DNA of 64,000 nt. Source: Clostridia bacterium (GTDB lineage Bacteria > Bacillota > Clostridia > Lachnospirales > Lachnospiraceae). Positions within the stretch are counted from its first letter, which is position 1. Every line of letters starts with the position of its first letter. Location: the NCBI GenBank assembly GCA_910576325.1, contig CAJTIM010000001.1, positions 186,001 to 250,000 on the forward strand, in the 5' to 3' direction. Under the pieces are notes generated by a model. The model ran no database searches. It was given only the letters and a program-made list of their open reading frames with translations, and was not told where the DNA came from. The position numbers and the translations under genes were made by a program. Below are positions 9,284-16,682 of this stretch, piece by piece.

Positions 9284-9592
9284 TTATATAAGAAACAGCT
9301 CCAGCACAAACACCACCAGGCAGGAGCACACCGATACCTGTAAGAGACTTTTCCCCTTCCATGCCAAAACAATCCCCGTCAGGAGAGCGGCCCAGGCGGA
9401 CCAGACACTTCCTGTCTCGGACAGAATCGCCGGAAAGGTCATCACAGCCAGGGTAACATAGGGCACATAGAAAAGAAACGAACGGATAAAGCGGTTGGTA
9501 ATCTCCTTGCGTATAAGCACCAGCGGAAGCATACGTATGGTGTAGGTAACAGCCGCCATAACCAGAATATAGAGATAAATATTGTGCGTCAT
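9284..9592 (-). CDS. azlD: branched-chain amino acid exporter small subunit AzlD
   Basis: A 102-residue hydrophobic protein with about four membrane helices, matching AzlD (YgaH) in size and in the conserved start TYTIRMLPLVL followed by FLFYVPYVTLAVMTFPAIL. With AzlC it forms an inner-membrane exporter of branched-chain or other amino acids. It overlaps azlC by 4 bases and is the last gene of the unit. The 136 bases to the convergent chemoreceptor gene contain no obvious terminator. Confidence 0.9.
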   Translation of the reverse strand: MTHNIYLYILVMAAVTYTIRMLPLVLIRKEITNRFIRSFLFYVPYVTLAVMTFPAILSETGSVWSAWAALLTGIVLAWKGKSLLQVSVCSCLVVFVLELFLI

Positions 9593-10305
9593 GCCTCCTC
9601 ATCCTCCTTCACAGGAAATAAAACAGCCGCGCCTCCGGCAAGCAGCACCGTCAGCAGAATGGTGCGCGTACCGGTGGACAGATCCGCAATCAGGGGCAGC
9701 TTCGTAAAGGCAAAACTGGCCGCCATAGAAACAAAAATCACCCCGGCCAGAACCTTGCTTTTTCTGGCCGGCGGAATAATCACAGCCAGAAACATTCCGT
9801 AAAGTCCCACGCTCAAAGCCCGTACCACATTCACCGGCAGAAGATTCCCCATCAGCACCCCAAGATAAGTACCAGAAGCCCATCCGGGGGCGGCAATGGC
9901 AATCAGACCATAGGTATAGAAGGGATTCAGCTTTCCCGGAACGCTCATGGATACGCCGAATATCTCATCCGTCACATCAAAGCTGATCAGCAGCCGGTGA
10001 AAAAGAGAGGTACTCGGGTGCAGCTTCTGGCTCATGGCGCAGGACATCAGAAGATACCGGGCATTTGCCACCAGCTCCATCACGGCCAGCTCCAGGTATC
10101 CGGCCCCGGCAGCCACCAGTGTAAAACCGGCAAACTGTCCGGCGGAGGCATTGTTGGTGAGGCTGGTGAGCATGGCCTGAAAAGCGGTAAAACCGGCATT
10201 TTTCGCGGCAATTCCCAGAGTAAAGGACACAGCCAGATATCCGAGCGAAATGGGGATACCGTCGCGCAGTCCCTTTAAAAACCAGTTCTTATTTTCATTG
10301 ATCAT
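9589..10305 (-). CDS. azlC: branched-chain amino acid exporter large subunit AzlC
   Basis: A 238-residue integral membrane protein of the AzlC (YgaZ) family with about seven helices. Family signatures include GIPISLGYLAVSFTLGIAA near residues 15-33 and LTNNASAGQFAGFTLV. The large subunit of the amino acid exporter; azlD follows with a 4-base overlap. AGGAGCTG lies at normal distance from ATG 10305. No regulator gene is adjacent. Confidence 0.92.
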   Translation of the reverse strand: MINENKNWFLKGLRDGIPISLGYLAVSFTLGIAAKNAGFTAFQAMLTSLTNNASAGQFAGFTLVAAGAGYLELAVMELVANARYLLMSCAMSQKLHPSTSLFHRLLISFDVTDEIFGVSMSVPGKLNPFYTYGLIAIAAPGWASGTYLGVLMGNLLPVNVVRALSVGLYGMFLAVIIPPARKSKVLAGVIFVSMAASFAFTKLPLIADLSTGTRTILLTVLLAGGAAVLFPVKEDEEA

Positions 10306-10383
10306 AATAACAGCTCCTCTTACGTAATCGTACTCTATTTTAGCGCGCTTTGGGCGAACAGTCCAGAAGATTTTTACTAGAAT

Positions 10384-10473
10384 AAGAGTTATGAATAAAA
10401 GTTGCGGTAAGAGAAGCTATGATACAAGAAACTATGATACAAGAAGCTGTGATAAGAGCAGCTATGATACAAG
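10384..10473. repeat. tandem 15-bp repeats between nrdG and azlC
   Basis: Four clear units of 15 bases (AAGCTATGATACAAG and variants) run from 10414 to 10473, preceded by one or two degenerate units back to about 10384. The array ends exactly at the nrdG stop codon and lies 5' of azlC. The period is a multiple of three, but no reading frame uses it. Confidence 0.8.
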
Positions 10474-11037
10474 TTAAGCCTCATCGATATTTCCGCTTCC
10501 CATTGTGCGGTACCATTTCCCGGGAAGGAGTACCATATGTCCCTGCTCTAAAGATTGGGGAACGTCAATGATATTCTGATTGGAAGAGCCGCGGAACAAA
10601 AGCCCCGGATCTTTTAATTCCTCCACAAATTTTCCGTCCACCAGTACATCCAGATTTGAGAGCAGCTCCCGCGCGGTCTCGGGCGTGCCCACATGTCCGG
10701 GAAAAAGATCTTTTTCCAAAGTAAATCCCGTATAGCACCAAATCGTTTTTTCAGGAAAACGCTGCCGAACTTTCTTTACCAAACGAAGAACCGCCTCCTG
10801 ATTTTCCGGCTCAAATGGTTCGCCCCCCAGCAGAGAAAGTCCCGCCACATAGTCGGGCGCAAGGGCGGTAAGGATTTCTTCAATGGTCTTATCCGTAAAA
10901 GGGGCGCCATAGGCAAAATCCCATGCTTCCGCATTAAAGCAGCTCTTACAGTGGTGACGGCAGCCGCTTACAAAGAGGGACACCCGCACACCGGGTCCGT
11001 TGGCAATATCATTTTTTTTAATTACTGCATAATTCAT
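10474..11037 (-). CDS. nrdG: anaerobic ribonucleoside-triphosphate reductase activating protein
   Basis: Radical SAM enzyme that installs the glycyl radical on NrdD. The 187-residue protein carries the CX3CX2C cluster motif (C26, C30, C33 in GCRHHCKSC) and the GGEPFEPEN motif after strand two. It follows nrdD on the same strand after a 211-base gap containing two hairpins, so its expression probably depends on read-through from the NrdR-controlled promoter. AAAGGA precedes ATG 11037. Confidence 0.95.
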   Translation of the reverse strand: MNYAVIKKNDIANGPGVRVSLFVSGCRHHCKSCFNAEAWDFAYGAPFTDKTIEEILTALAPDYVAGLSLLGGEPFEPENQEAVLRLVKKVRQRFPEKTIWCYTGFTLEKDLFPGHVGTPETARELLSNLDVLVDGKFVEELKDPGLLFRGSSNQNIIDVPQSLEQGHMVLLPGKWYRTMGSGNIDEA

Positions 11038-11073
11038 GTTAAAAATCCTTTCCGAAAAGCCCTGTGGCCGGGC

Positions 11074-11157
11074 AAAAAGGAGCTGCCGCCGGGAAGATAC
11101 CCTGCGGCAGCCATAATATTCGCTGATGTACGGCCTGCCTGATAATCAGGCCGTACA
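11074..11157 (-). terminator. hairpins between nrdD and nrdG, one terminator-like
   Basis: Read on the minus strand, a stem of TGTACGGCCTG with its complement (11147-11157 / 11127-11137) comes first. It is followed by a GCTGCCGC/GCGGCAGC stem (11104-11111 / 11082-11089) that runs into TCCTTTTTG. The second has the form of an intrinsic terminator and may lower nrdG expression relative to nrdD. The rest of the gap up to the nrdD stop (11158-11248) shows nothing recognisable. Confidence 0.55.
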
Positions 11158-11248
11158 CTGGGGCACCGGAAATTCCTGTGCTTATTCCGGTATCAATTTA
11201 CTCAAACAACAGCGGATTCCGCAAGGGAGAGGGCTTATAAGTGAAGCC

Positions 11249-13426
11249 TTATAAATGAAGCACCCGCTCCTTGATTTCCTGCGTCCGTCCCTGGTTCCAG
11301 AACTGAGTTCCGATATAGCCGCAGGTACGCCGGGCCACATTCATCTTATTCTGATCCACATTGCCGCAGTTGGGGCATTTCCAGATAAGCTTGCCGTGCT
11401 CGTCCTCCTGGATCTCAATCTCCCCGTCATAGCCGCAGACCTGGCAGTAGTCGCTCTTGGTGTTCAGCTCCGCATACATGATGTTGTCATAGATAAACCG
11501 CATCACGGAGAGAACGGCATCCAGGTTATTCTGCATATTGGGAACCTCCACATAGGAAATGGCTCCGCCGGGAGAAAGGGCCTGGAACTTGGCTTCTAAG
11601 GCCAGCTTTTCAAAGGCGTCTATATTCTCGGTTACATGAACGTGATAGCTGTTGGTGATGTAGCTCTTATCCGTTACATTCTTTACAATGCCGAAGCGCT
11701 TCTGCAGGCATTTGGCAAATTTGTAGGTGGTGCTTTCCAGAGGCGTCCCGTAGAGAGAGTAATCAATCTGCTCCTCCGCCTTCCATTTTGCCGTATATTC
11801 ATTGAGCTTTTTCATAATCTCAAGGCCCAGCGCCTCGCCTTCCGGCTCCGTAAGCTTCTTGCCGTTCAGACTGTAGACACACTCCCACAGGCCGGCATAG
11901 CCCAGGGAAAGGGTGGAATATCCGCCGTGAAGGTACTTGTCAATGGTTTCGCCCTTTTTCAGACGAAGGAGGGCGCCGTGTTGCCAGAGGATGGGGGCCG
12001 CATCGGAAAGGGTTCCGCTCAGGCGATCATGGCGGCACTGGAGCGCTCTGTGGCAAAGCTCCATACGTTTGTCAAAAATCTCCCAGAACCGGTCGATATC
12101 GCCTTCTGCGGACAATCCGATGTCCACCAGATTGACGGTGACAACGCCCTGGTTAAAGCGGCCGTAATATTTGGGCTTTCCGTTCTCGTCCACATAGGGG
12201 GTGAGGAAGCTTCTGCAGCCCATACAGGTGTAGCAATGGCCTTCGCCGTTTTTGTCAACCTTGTTCTGCAGCATGATTTTTTCGGAAATATAATCAGGAA
12301 CAAGGCGTTTGGCCGTACATTTGGCCGCAAGCTGGGTCAGATAGTAGTATTTGCTGTCCTCGTGGATATTATCCTCCTCCAGAACATAAATAAGCTTTGG
12401 AAATGCGGGGGTAATCCAGGTCCCCTTTTCATTTTTCACGCCCTGGTAGCGCTGACGCAGGGTTTCCTCAATGATCAGAGCCAGATCCTTCTTTTCCTGC
12501 TCATTCTGGGCCTCGCCCAGATACATAAAGACGGTGACAAAGGGGGCCTGTCCATTGGTGGTCATCAGGGTAACTACCTGATACTGAATCATCTGCACGC
12601 CGTTGCGCACCTCTTCCCGCAGACGCTTTTCCGTGATAAAATCAATCTCCTCCTCGGTAACGGCCTCGTGGATGGAGTGAAGCTCGTCCGCTACCTGTCT
12701 GCGGATCTTCTTGCGGCTGGTGTCTACAAAGGGAGCCAGATGGGTCAGGCTGATGCTCTGCCCGCCGTACTGACAGGAGGCTACCTGAGCAATGATCTGG
12801 GTGGCGATGTTGCAGGCAGTGGAAAAGCTGTGTGGCTTCTCAATCATGGTGCCGCTGATAACGGTTCCGTTCTGAAGCATGTCCTCCAGATTGACCAGAT
12901 CGCAGTTGTGCATATGCTGTGCGAAATAGTCCGCATCATGGAAATGAATGATTCCCTGATCGTGGGCGGACACAATCTCCGCAGGAAGCAGGATACGCTT
13001 GGTGATATCCTTGCTCACCTCGCCGGCCATGTAGTCGCGCTGTACGCTGTTGACCGTAGGGTTCTTGTTGGAATTTTCCTGCTTTACTTCCTCATTGTTG
13101 CACTCAATGAGGCTTAAGATCTGCTCGTCGGTAGTGTTGGACTTACGAACCATAGCACGGCGGTAGCGGTATGTGATATAGCGTCTGGCCACATCAAAGG
13201 CCCGCTGATTCATAATCTGATCCTCTACCATGTCTTGGATCTCTTCCACGCTTAAGGAACGGCTCATATTCTCGGCAGCGCTCTCTACGTCCTCCGCAAT
13301 CCGCTTAATCTGAATGGGAGTCATCCGGGCGCTGGGAACTACTTTCTCATTGGCTCTGGTTACGGCAAGAACGATTTTTTTGGCATCAAACTCGACTTCG
13401 CTGCCGCTTCTTTTAATAATTTTCAT
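11249..13426 (-). CDS. nrdD: anaerobic ribonucleoside-triphosphate reductase
   Basis: Class III reductase that makes deoxynucleotides without oxygen. The 725-residue protein opens with an ATP-cone allosteric domain (about 1-95). The glycyl-radical domain follows, with the C-terminal zinc site of two CxxC pairs (QVCGYDG and KCPNCGN) and the radical loop RTCGYIG about 20 residues from the end. The longer start (TTG 13429) is rejected because ATG 13426 is preceded by GAGGGAAG at suitable distance. nrdG lies downstream. The promoter carries two NrdR-like boxes. Confidence 0.97.
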   Translation of the reverse strand: MKIIKRSGSEVEFDAKKIVLAVTRANEKVVPSARMTPIQIKRIAEDVESAAENMSRSLSVEEIQDMVEDQIMNQRAFDVARRYITYRYRRAMVRKSNTTDEQILSLIECNNEEVKQENSNKNPTVNSVQRDYMAGEVSKDITKRILLPAEIVSAHDQGIIHFHDADYFAQHMHNCDLVNLEDMLQNGTVISGTMIEKPHSFSTACNIATQIIAQVASCQYGGQSISLTHLAPFVDTSRKKIRRQVADELHSIHEAVTEEEIDFITEKRLREEVRNGVQMIQYQVVTLMTTNGQAPFVTVFMYLGEAQNEQEKKDLALIIEETLRQRYQGVKNEKGTWITPAFPKLIYVLEEDNIHEDSKYYYLTQLAAKCTAKRLVPDYISEKIMLQNKVDKNGEGHCYTCMGCRSFLTPYVDENGKPKYYGRFNQGVVTVNLVDIGLSAEGDIDRFWEIFDKRMELCHRALQCRHDRLSGTLSDAAPILWQHGALLRLKKGETIDKYLHGGYSTLSLGYAGLWECVYSLNGKKLTEPEGEALGLEIMKKLNEYTAKWKAEEQIDYSLYGTPLESTTYKFAKCLQKRFGIVKNVTDKSYITNSYHVHVTENIDAFEKLALEAKFQALSPGGAISYVEVPNMQNNLDAVLSVMRFIYDNIMYAELNTKSDYCQVCGYDGEIEIQEDEHGKLIWKCPNCGNVDQNKMNVARRTCGYIGTQFWNQGRTQEIKERVLHL

Positions 13427-13476
13427 CAAACTTCCCTCAATTTCTAATATTGCTGTGATAGGTGGTGACGAAACCT

Positions 13477-13527
13477 ATTGTAACAAGATATAGTGGTGTT
13501 GTCAACAGTGATTACAAGATATTGTTT
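13477..13527 (-). promoter_or_regulatory. nrdDG promoter with two NrdR-like boxes
   Basis: On the minus strand TTGACA (13500-13505) and TACAAT (13477-13482) are 17 bases apart. Read on the plus strand, ACAAGATATAGTGG (13483-13496) fills the spacer between -10 and -35, and ACAAGATATTGTTT (13514-13527) lies upstream of the -35. The two sites are 31 bp apart, three helical turns, the spacing usual for paired NrdR operators. NrdR itself is not in the window, so the assignment rests on the site pattern and on the gene controlled. Confidence 0.75.
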
Positions 13528-13609
13528 GCCGTATTTGGAATACTATGCGAAAATGCGGGGGAAATCAAGGTTTTTTTCTAAAAAAGTTTTGGGAAAATAA
13601 AAAATACTA

Positions 13610-13638
13610 TGGAATAAAGCATGATTTTTTGGTATATT
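13610..13638 (+). promoter_or_regulatory. possible promoter of the rubredoxin-NUDIX unit
   Basis: TATATT at 13633-13638 is a good -10; TGGAAT 17 bases upstream is a poor -35. It lies about 100 bases before the rubredoxin start, the only place for a promoter in this gap. Confidence 0.35.
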
Positions 13639-13735
13639 CTAGTAGGATGGATCGGGAGCTTTTGCTTTGGCAGGATTCATCCGGCAGGCGTGGGAAAAAG
13701 CGGCCTGATATCGAATAATGAAAGGAGACATGACG

Positions 13736-13894
13736 ATGAAGAAGTATGTTTGCGAGCCTTGCGGCTATGAGTATGATCCGGAGGTTGGAGATCCTGATAA
13801 CGGTATTGAACCGGGAACGGCTTTTGAGGATCTGCCGGAGGATTGGGTTTGCCCGATCTGCGGCGTTGGCAAGGATGATTTTGCGGAGGCATAA
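13736..13894 (+). CDS. rubredoxin
   Basis: A 52-residue iron protein for one-electron transfer, often serving superoxide/peroxide reduction in anaerobes. The four iron ligands sit in two CxxCG knuckles: [10 protein letters not shown] near residue 6 and [11 protein letters not shown] near 39, with the family's conserved acidic and aromatic residues between (PEDWVCP). AAAGGAG is eight bases before ATG 13736; an earlier ATG at 13730 is too close to it. The stop overlaps the NUDIX start by one base, so the two are co-translated. Confidence 0.95.
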   Translation: MKKYVCEPCGYEYDPEVGDPDNGIEPGTAFEDLPEDWVCPICGVGKDDFAEA

Positions 13895-14466
13895 TGCACG
13901 AGTACCTAAGACAAATTCTGGATTACCGGCCTGTCTGTGAACAGGAGGTGCAGGATCGGAAAATGATGCTTCGATATCTGGAGCTGTTTCCGGATACGAT
14001 TGGGACAAGACAGTGTGAAATTGCTCATATGACAGCTTCCTCTTTGATCTTTAATCAGGATCGGGGGAAGCTTCTTATGGTGTATCATAATATTTACCGG
14101 TCGTGGTCCTGGACCGGGGGTCATGCGGATGGGGAAACGGATCTTTTGACGACGGCTGTTCGGGAGGCGATGGAGGAAACGGGGCTTCGGACGGTGCGGC
14201 CGATTCGAAAGGAAGCGCAGAGTCTGGATATTCTGCCGGTTTGGGGGCATTTTAAGCGCGGGGTTTACGTGAGTTCCCATCAGCATTTGAATCTGACTTA
14301 TTTTCTGGAGGCGGATGAAGATGAGGAGATTCGGGTGAAAGAGGATGAGAATAGCGGGGTGGAGTGGATTCCGCTTGGGGAGCTGGAGGAGAGGGTGACG
14401 GAGAGGGAGATGTTGCCTGTTTATTGGAAGATGATTGAGAGAGGGGACGGGATCAGCCGCAAATAA
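13894..14466 (+). CDS. NUDIX hydrolase
   Basis: A 190-residue NUDIX-fold pyrophosphohydrolase of unknown substrate. The Nudix box appears as GGHADGE, then LLTTAVREAMEETGL; the spacing between the first Glu and the RE is one residue longer than canonical, a variant I have seen in Firmicute members. Residues before the box (WSWTGGH) are also typical. The start codon overlaps the rubredoxin stop, so it is coupled. The final codons lie within the left arm of a large inverted repeat, which may place the gene's end inside a long RNA hairpin. Confidence 0.9.
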   Translation: MHEYLRQILDYRPVCEQEVQDRKMMLRYLELFPDTIGTRQCEIAHMTASSLIFNQDRGKLLMVYHNIYRSWSWTGGHADGETDLLTTAVREAMEETGLRTVRPIRKEAQSLDILPVWGHFKRGVYVSSHQHLNLTYFLEADEDEEIRVKEDENSGVEWIPLGELEERVTEREMLPVYWKMIERGDGISRK

Positions 14467-14662
14467 AGCCCTCCCGCTTTTCCATATCCTTGTTCGGACG
14501 GTCCGCGTACACGTCGTATGCTCTGAACGGACATTACCCTTTTTGGTTGTTTAAGGCTTTTGGTCTTTTGGGTAATGTTCGTTCATTTCATACGCCGTGT
14601 ACGCGGACAGCCGGACAATGGGATATAGGAAAAGCGGGAGGGCTTTATTTGCGGCTGATCCC
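14449..14662. repeat. large inverted repeat, arms about 92 bp, 30-base loop
   Basis: The left arm (14449-14539) starts 17 bases before the NUDIX stop codon; the right arm (14570-14662) is its reverse complement. The first 40 or so positions match with a single one-base bulge; the inner half has a few mismatches, but GTCCGCGTACACG and CATTACCC are conserved. The loop is T-rich. There is no run of T after the right arm, and the size far exceeds a normal terminator. No target-site duplication is obvious. It lies between the convergent NUDIX and alaX genes. The stretch 14663-14765 holds nothing else recognisable. Confidence 0.9.
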
Positions 14663-14765
14663 TGGTTGTGGGGGCGGTTTGGGCTGCTTGATATTTTGGT
14701 AATGTGTTTGCATTGGCTTTGCTGGGATTGATGCAGGGTGGTGTCCTGGTGGGGGCGATACGGTT

Positions 14766-15911
14766 TTATAATAGGAGGGAGCGAAGCTCCTCTTCGGTTC
14801 CGTGGAGGGTTCCTTGGACCATTTCGGGTTTGCCGCCGCCTTTTCCGTGGAAGGCTTCGTTGAGCTGTCTGCACAGGGGGCGGACGTCTTCGGAGGCGCT
14901 GCCGAGGATGTAGCGGTAGCCGGTGGCGTCGGTTCCTATGAAGACGCCGGCGATGCCGGTGCAGCGTTTGGTGAGGAGGTTGACGAGTTCGCGGGCTGTG
15001 GCGGCGTCCATATCTTGTTCGAAAAATGCGGCGTTTTTCGAACGGTCGGGGATGGCGGCGGCTTTTTGGTGGATGAGGGATTTTTTCAGCTTCAGGATTT
15101 GGCCGGTGAGGTCGTAGTTTTCTTGTTTTAGGCGGTCGACGGCTTTGGCTGTGTCTTTTTCTTTGACGGAGAGGAGGGCGGAGATTGCTTTTGTGTTTTG
15201 CTCTTTTTCCTCGTAGTCGGTTAAGGCTCTTGCGCCGGCCAGGAGGCAGATGCGCACGCCTCCGCGGTGGGACTGGACGCCGGTGAGCTTGATGAGGCCG
15301 ATTTCTCCTGTGCGGCTTACGTGGGGGGCGCAGCAGGCGCAGATGTCGATGCCGGGGATGGTGACGATGCGTACCTGGCCTTCGATTTCGATTTTACTGC
15401 GGTATTTTAGCTCTGTAAGCGTTTTTGGGGAGGGATAGGTTATTTCTATGGGGAGGTTGTCCCAAACGGCTCTATTGGCCTCCTGCTCGATTTTTAGAAG
15501 CTCTTTTTTGGTGATGGGGCCGTCGAAGTCCAGGGTTGTTTCGGCTTCGCCCAGATGGAAGCCTACATTATTATAGTGGAAGTGTTTGTGTATCAGGCCG
15601 GAGACAATGTGCTCTGCGGAATGCTGCTGCATGCGGTCGAAGCGTTTTTGCCAGTTGATTTGTCCGGTGATGTGTGTGCCGGGAGGGATGGGGAGGGCGG
15701 TGTAGTGCCAGATCAGGCCGTTTTCTTCCTGGGTGTCCAGGACTTCGCAGTTGTTCAGAAGGCCGGTGTCGCCGGCCTGACCGCCGCCTTCGGGGAAGAA
15801 TGTGGTTCTGTCCAGGAGGATGCGGCAGGTGTCTGCGGTGGATTCGCAGTCTGTAACGGTGGCGGTAAATTCTTTAAGATAACTGTTTTCGTCGTATAAT
15901 TTTTTTGTCAT
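14766..15911 (-). CDS. alaX: alanyl-tRNA editing protein AlaX (long form)
   Basis: Free-standing trans-editing hydrolase that removes mis-charged amino acids (Ser or Gly) from tRNA-Ala. The 381-residue protein has the second-additional-domain fold with the zinc ligands H97 and H101 (QQHSAEH) and the CxxxH pair C193/H197 (CACCAPH). A coiled linker and a C-terminal DHHA1-like domain with GGGKPEM follow, the layout of AlaX-L. It is transcribed alone, convergent with the NUDIX gene. Its coding strand is C-rich and G-poor relative to neighbours. Confidence 0.93.
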   Translation of the reverse strand: MTKKLYDENSYLKEFTATVTDCESTADTCRILLDRTTFFPEGGGQAGDTGLLNNCEVLDTQEENGLIWHYTALPIPPGTHITGQINWQKRFDRMQQHSAEHIVSGLIHKHFHYNNVGFHLGEAETTLDFDGPITKKELLKIEQEANRAVWDNLPIEITYPSPKTLTELKYRSKIEIEGQVRIVTIPGIDICACCAPHVSRTGEIGLIKLTGVQSHRGGVRICLLAGARALTDYEEKEQNTKAISALLSVKEKDTAKAVDRLKQENYDLTGQILKLKKSLIHQKAAAIPDRSKNAAFFEQDMDAATARELVNLLTKRCTGIAGVFIGTDATGYRYILGSASEDVRPLCRQLNEAFHGKGGGKPEMVQGTLHGTEEELRSLLL

Positions 15912-16104
15912 TGCAGGCTCCTTTATTGTACTCGGTGGACAAAGGGGGATTCCTTTATTTACTGAGAGTGTGTTTGTTTTGTTTGATAGGGCTGTTATAA
16001 AATCAGCCGGTTATTTTGCTTCCTATATGATACCACCGGAATTGACTTTTGGAAAGGGAAAACGTATACTGGATGGATATGGTGGAGAAGGAGAGTGTGG
16101 GGAT

Positions 16105-16395
16105 ATGATTGATCTGCATGGACAGGCGGGATTGCCTTATGTAAACCGAAATGTTTATACCGGGAGCTATCAGGGGATGCGTTACCGGCTGCGGAAGGCT
16201 GTAAAGGAAGAGGATGAAAAGTTTTTGGAGGCGGTGGTTTATCCGGAGCCTTACGGCTTTGAGGCTACGGCGGAGGAGGAAAAGACCTTTTGGGAGTTTC
16301 CGTTTACCCAGGAGGGGTTTGAAGAGGCGATAGCGTGGCTGAATGAGGAGTATGAAAGGCAGAAGGAGCGGTGGGAGCAGGCGTCACGGGTGTAG
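16105..16395 (+). CDS. small conserved hypothetical protein
   Basis: A 96-residue protein, acidic at its C-terminus, with no signal peptide or membrane segment. It starts MIDLHGQAGLPYVNRNVYTG and ends in a helical Glu/Arg-rich tail. I believe similar short proteins occur in other Clostridia, but no function is known to me. ATG 16105 is chosen because AAGGAGAG precedes it; the frame is open from 15970 but has no better site. A strong terminator follows. Confidence 0.65.
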   Translation: MIDLHGQAGLPYVNRNVYTGSYQGMRYRLRKAVKEEDEKFLEAVVYPEPYGFEATAEEEKTFWEFPFTQEGFEEAIAWLNEEYERQKERWEQASRV

Positions 16396-16447
16396 AAGGA
16401 TGGGGAATAGAGGTTTTGCGAAAGGATGGTTAGGAGAGAAAAGCAGT

Positions 16448-16494
16448 AAAAATAAGCCGGTTGTTGGAGAGGGTGGTTTAACCGGCTTATTTTT
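16448..16494 (+). terminator. intrinsic terminator
   Basis: A perfect 15-bp stem (16448-16462 with 16480-16494) including AAGCCGGTT/AACCGGCTT, with A-rich and T-rich ends, so it can work in both directions. Confidence 0.9.
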
Positions 16495-16504
16495 GTGGGC
16501 GGCA

Positions 16505-16680
16505 AGATAAGCGGATATGGTCCGGGCTACCTTCTTGTCGGAAGGCTCACCTTGTGTTGGCATGGCTATTTGGCGAGTTCTGCCTCGCTTTAATATGTGC
16601 TGATGCGAGGGGCAAAGCCACCGCAGTTTGTGCAGGGCTTTGACTTTAGAAGGTTTTTGAGTTCTGTTGTGGGAAATGGT
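16505..16680. other. intergenic stretch with hairpins, possible dispersed repeat
   Basis: Between a terminator and the convergent glycosyltransferase end. It holds a CCTTC/GAAGG hairpin (about 16530-16550), a CCTCGC/GCGAGG hairpin (about 16586-16615) and a GGCAAAGCC/GGGCTTTG pair around 16615-16650. No gene starts from it on either strand. The density of stems suggests a small structured repeat, not random spacer. I compared it with c-di-GMP-I riboswitch motifs and do not think it fits. Confidence 0.4.
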
Positions 16681-16682
16681 GT

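Noticed and set aside
10384..10473. CRISPR array
   Set aside because: Units of 15 bases follow each other without spacers and are too short; no cas genes nearby.
11636..13117. 493-codon plus-strand frame antisense to nrdD
   Set aside because: Shadow of the nrdD codon pattern with no start signal and no domain-like motif.
13607..14008. 133-codon minus-strand frame over rubredoxin
   Set aside because: It covers the opposite strand of a clear rubredoxin gene that is simply too short for many ORF callers.
14449..14662. ordinary bidirectional terminator between NUDIX and alaX
   Set aside because: Arms of about 92 bp without a T-run, including coding bases, are far beyond terminator size.
16505..16680. 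c-di-GMP-I riboswitch
   Set aside because: GCAAAGCC-type bases first suggested it, but the second conserved loop and the tetraloop receptor arrangement are missing, and no gene lies downstream.
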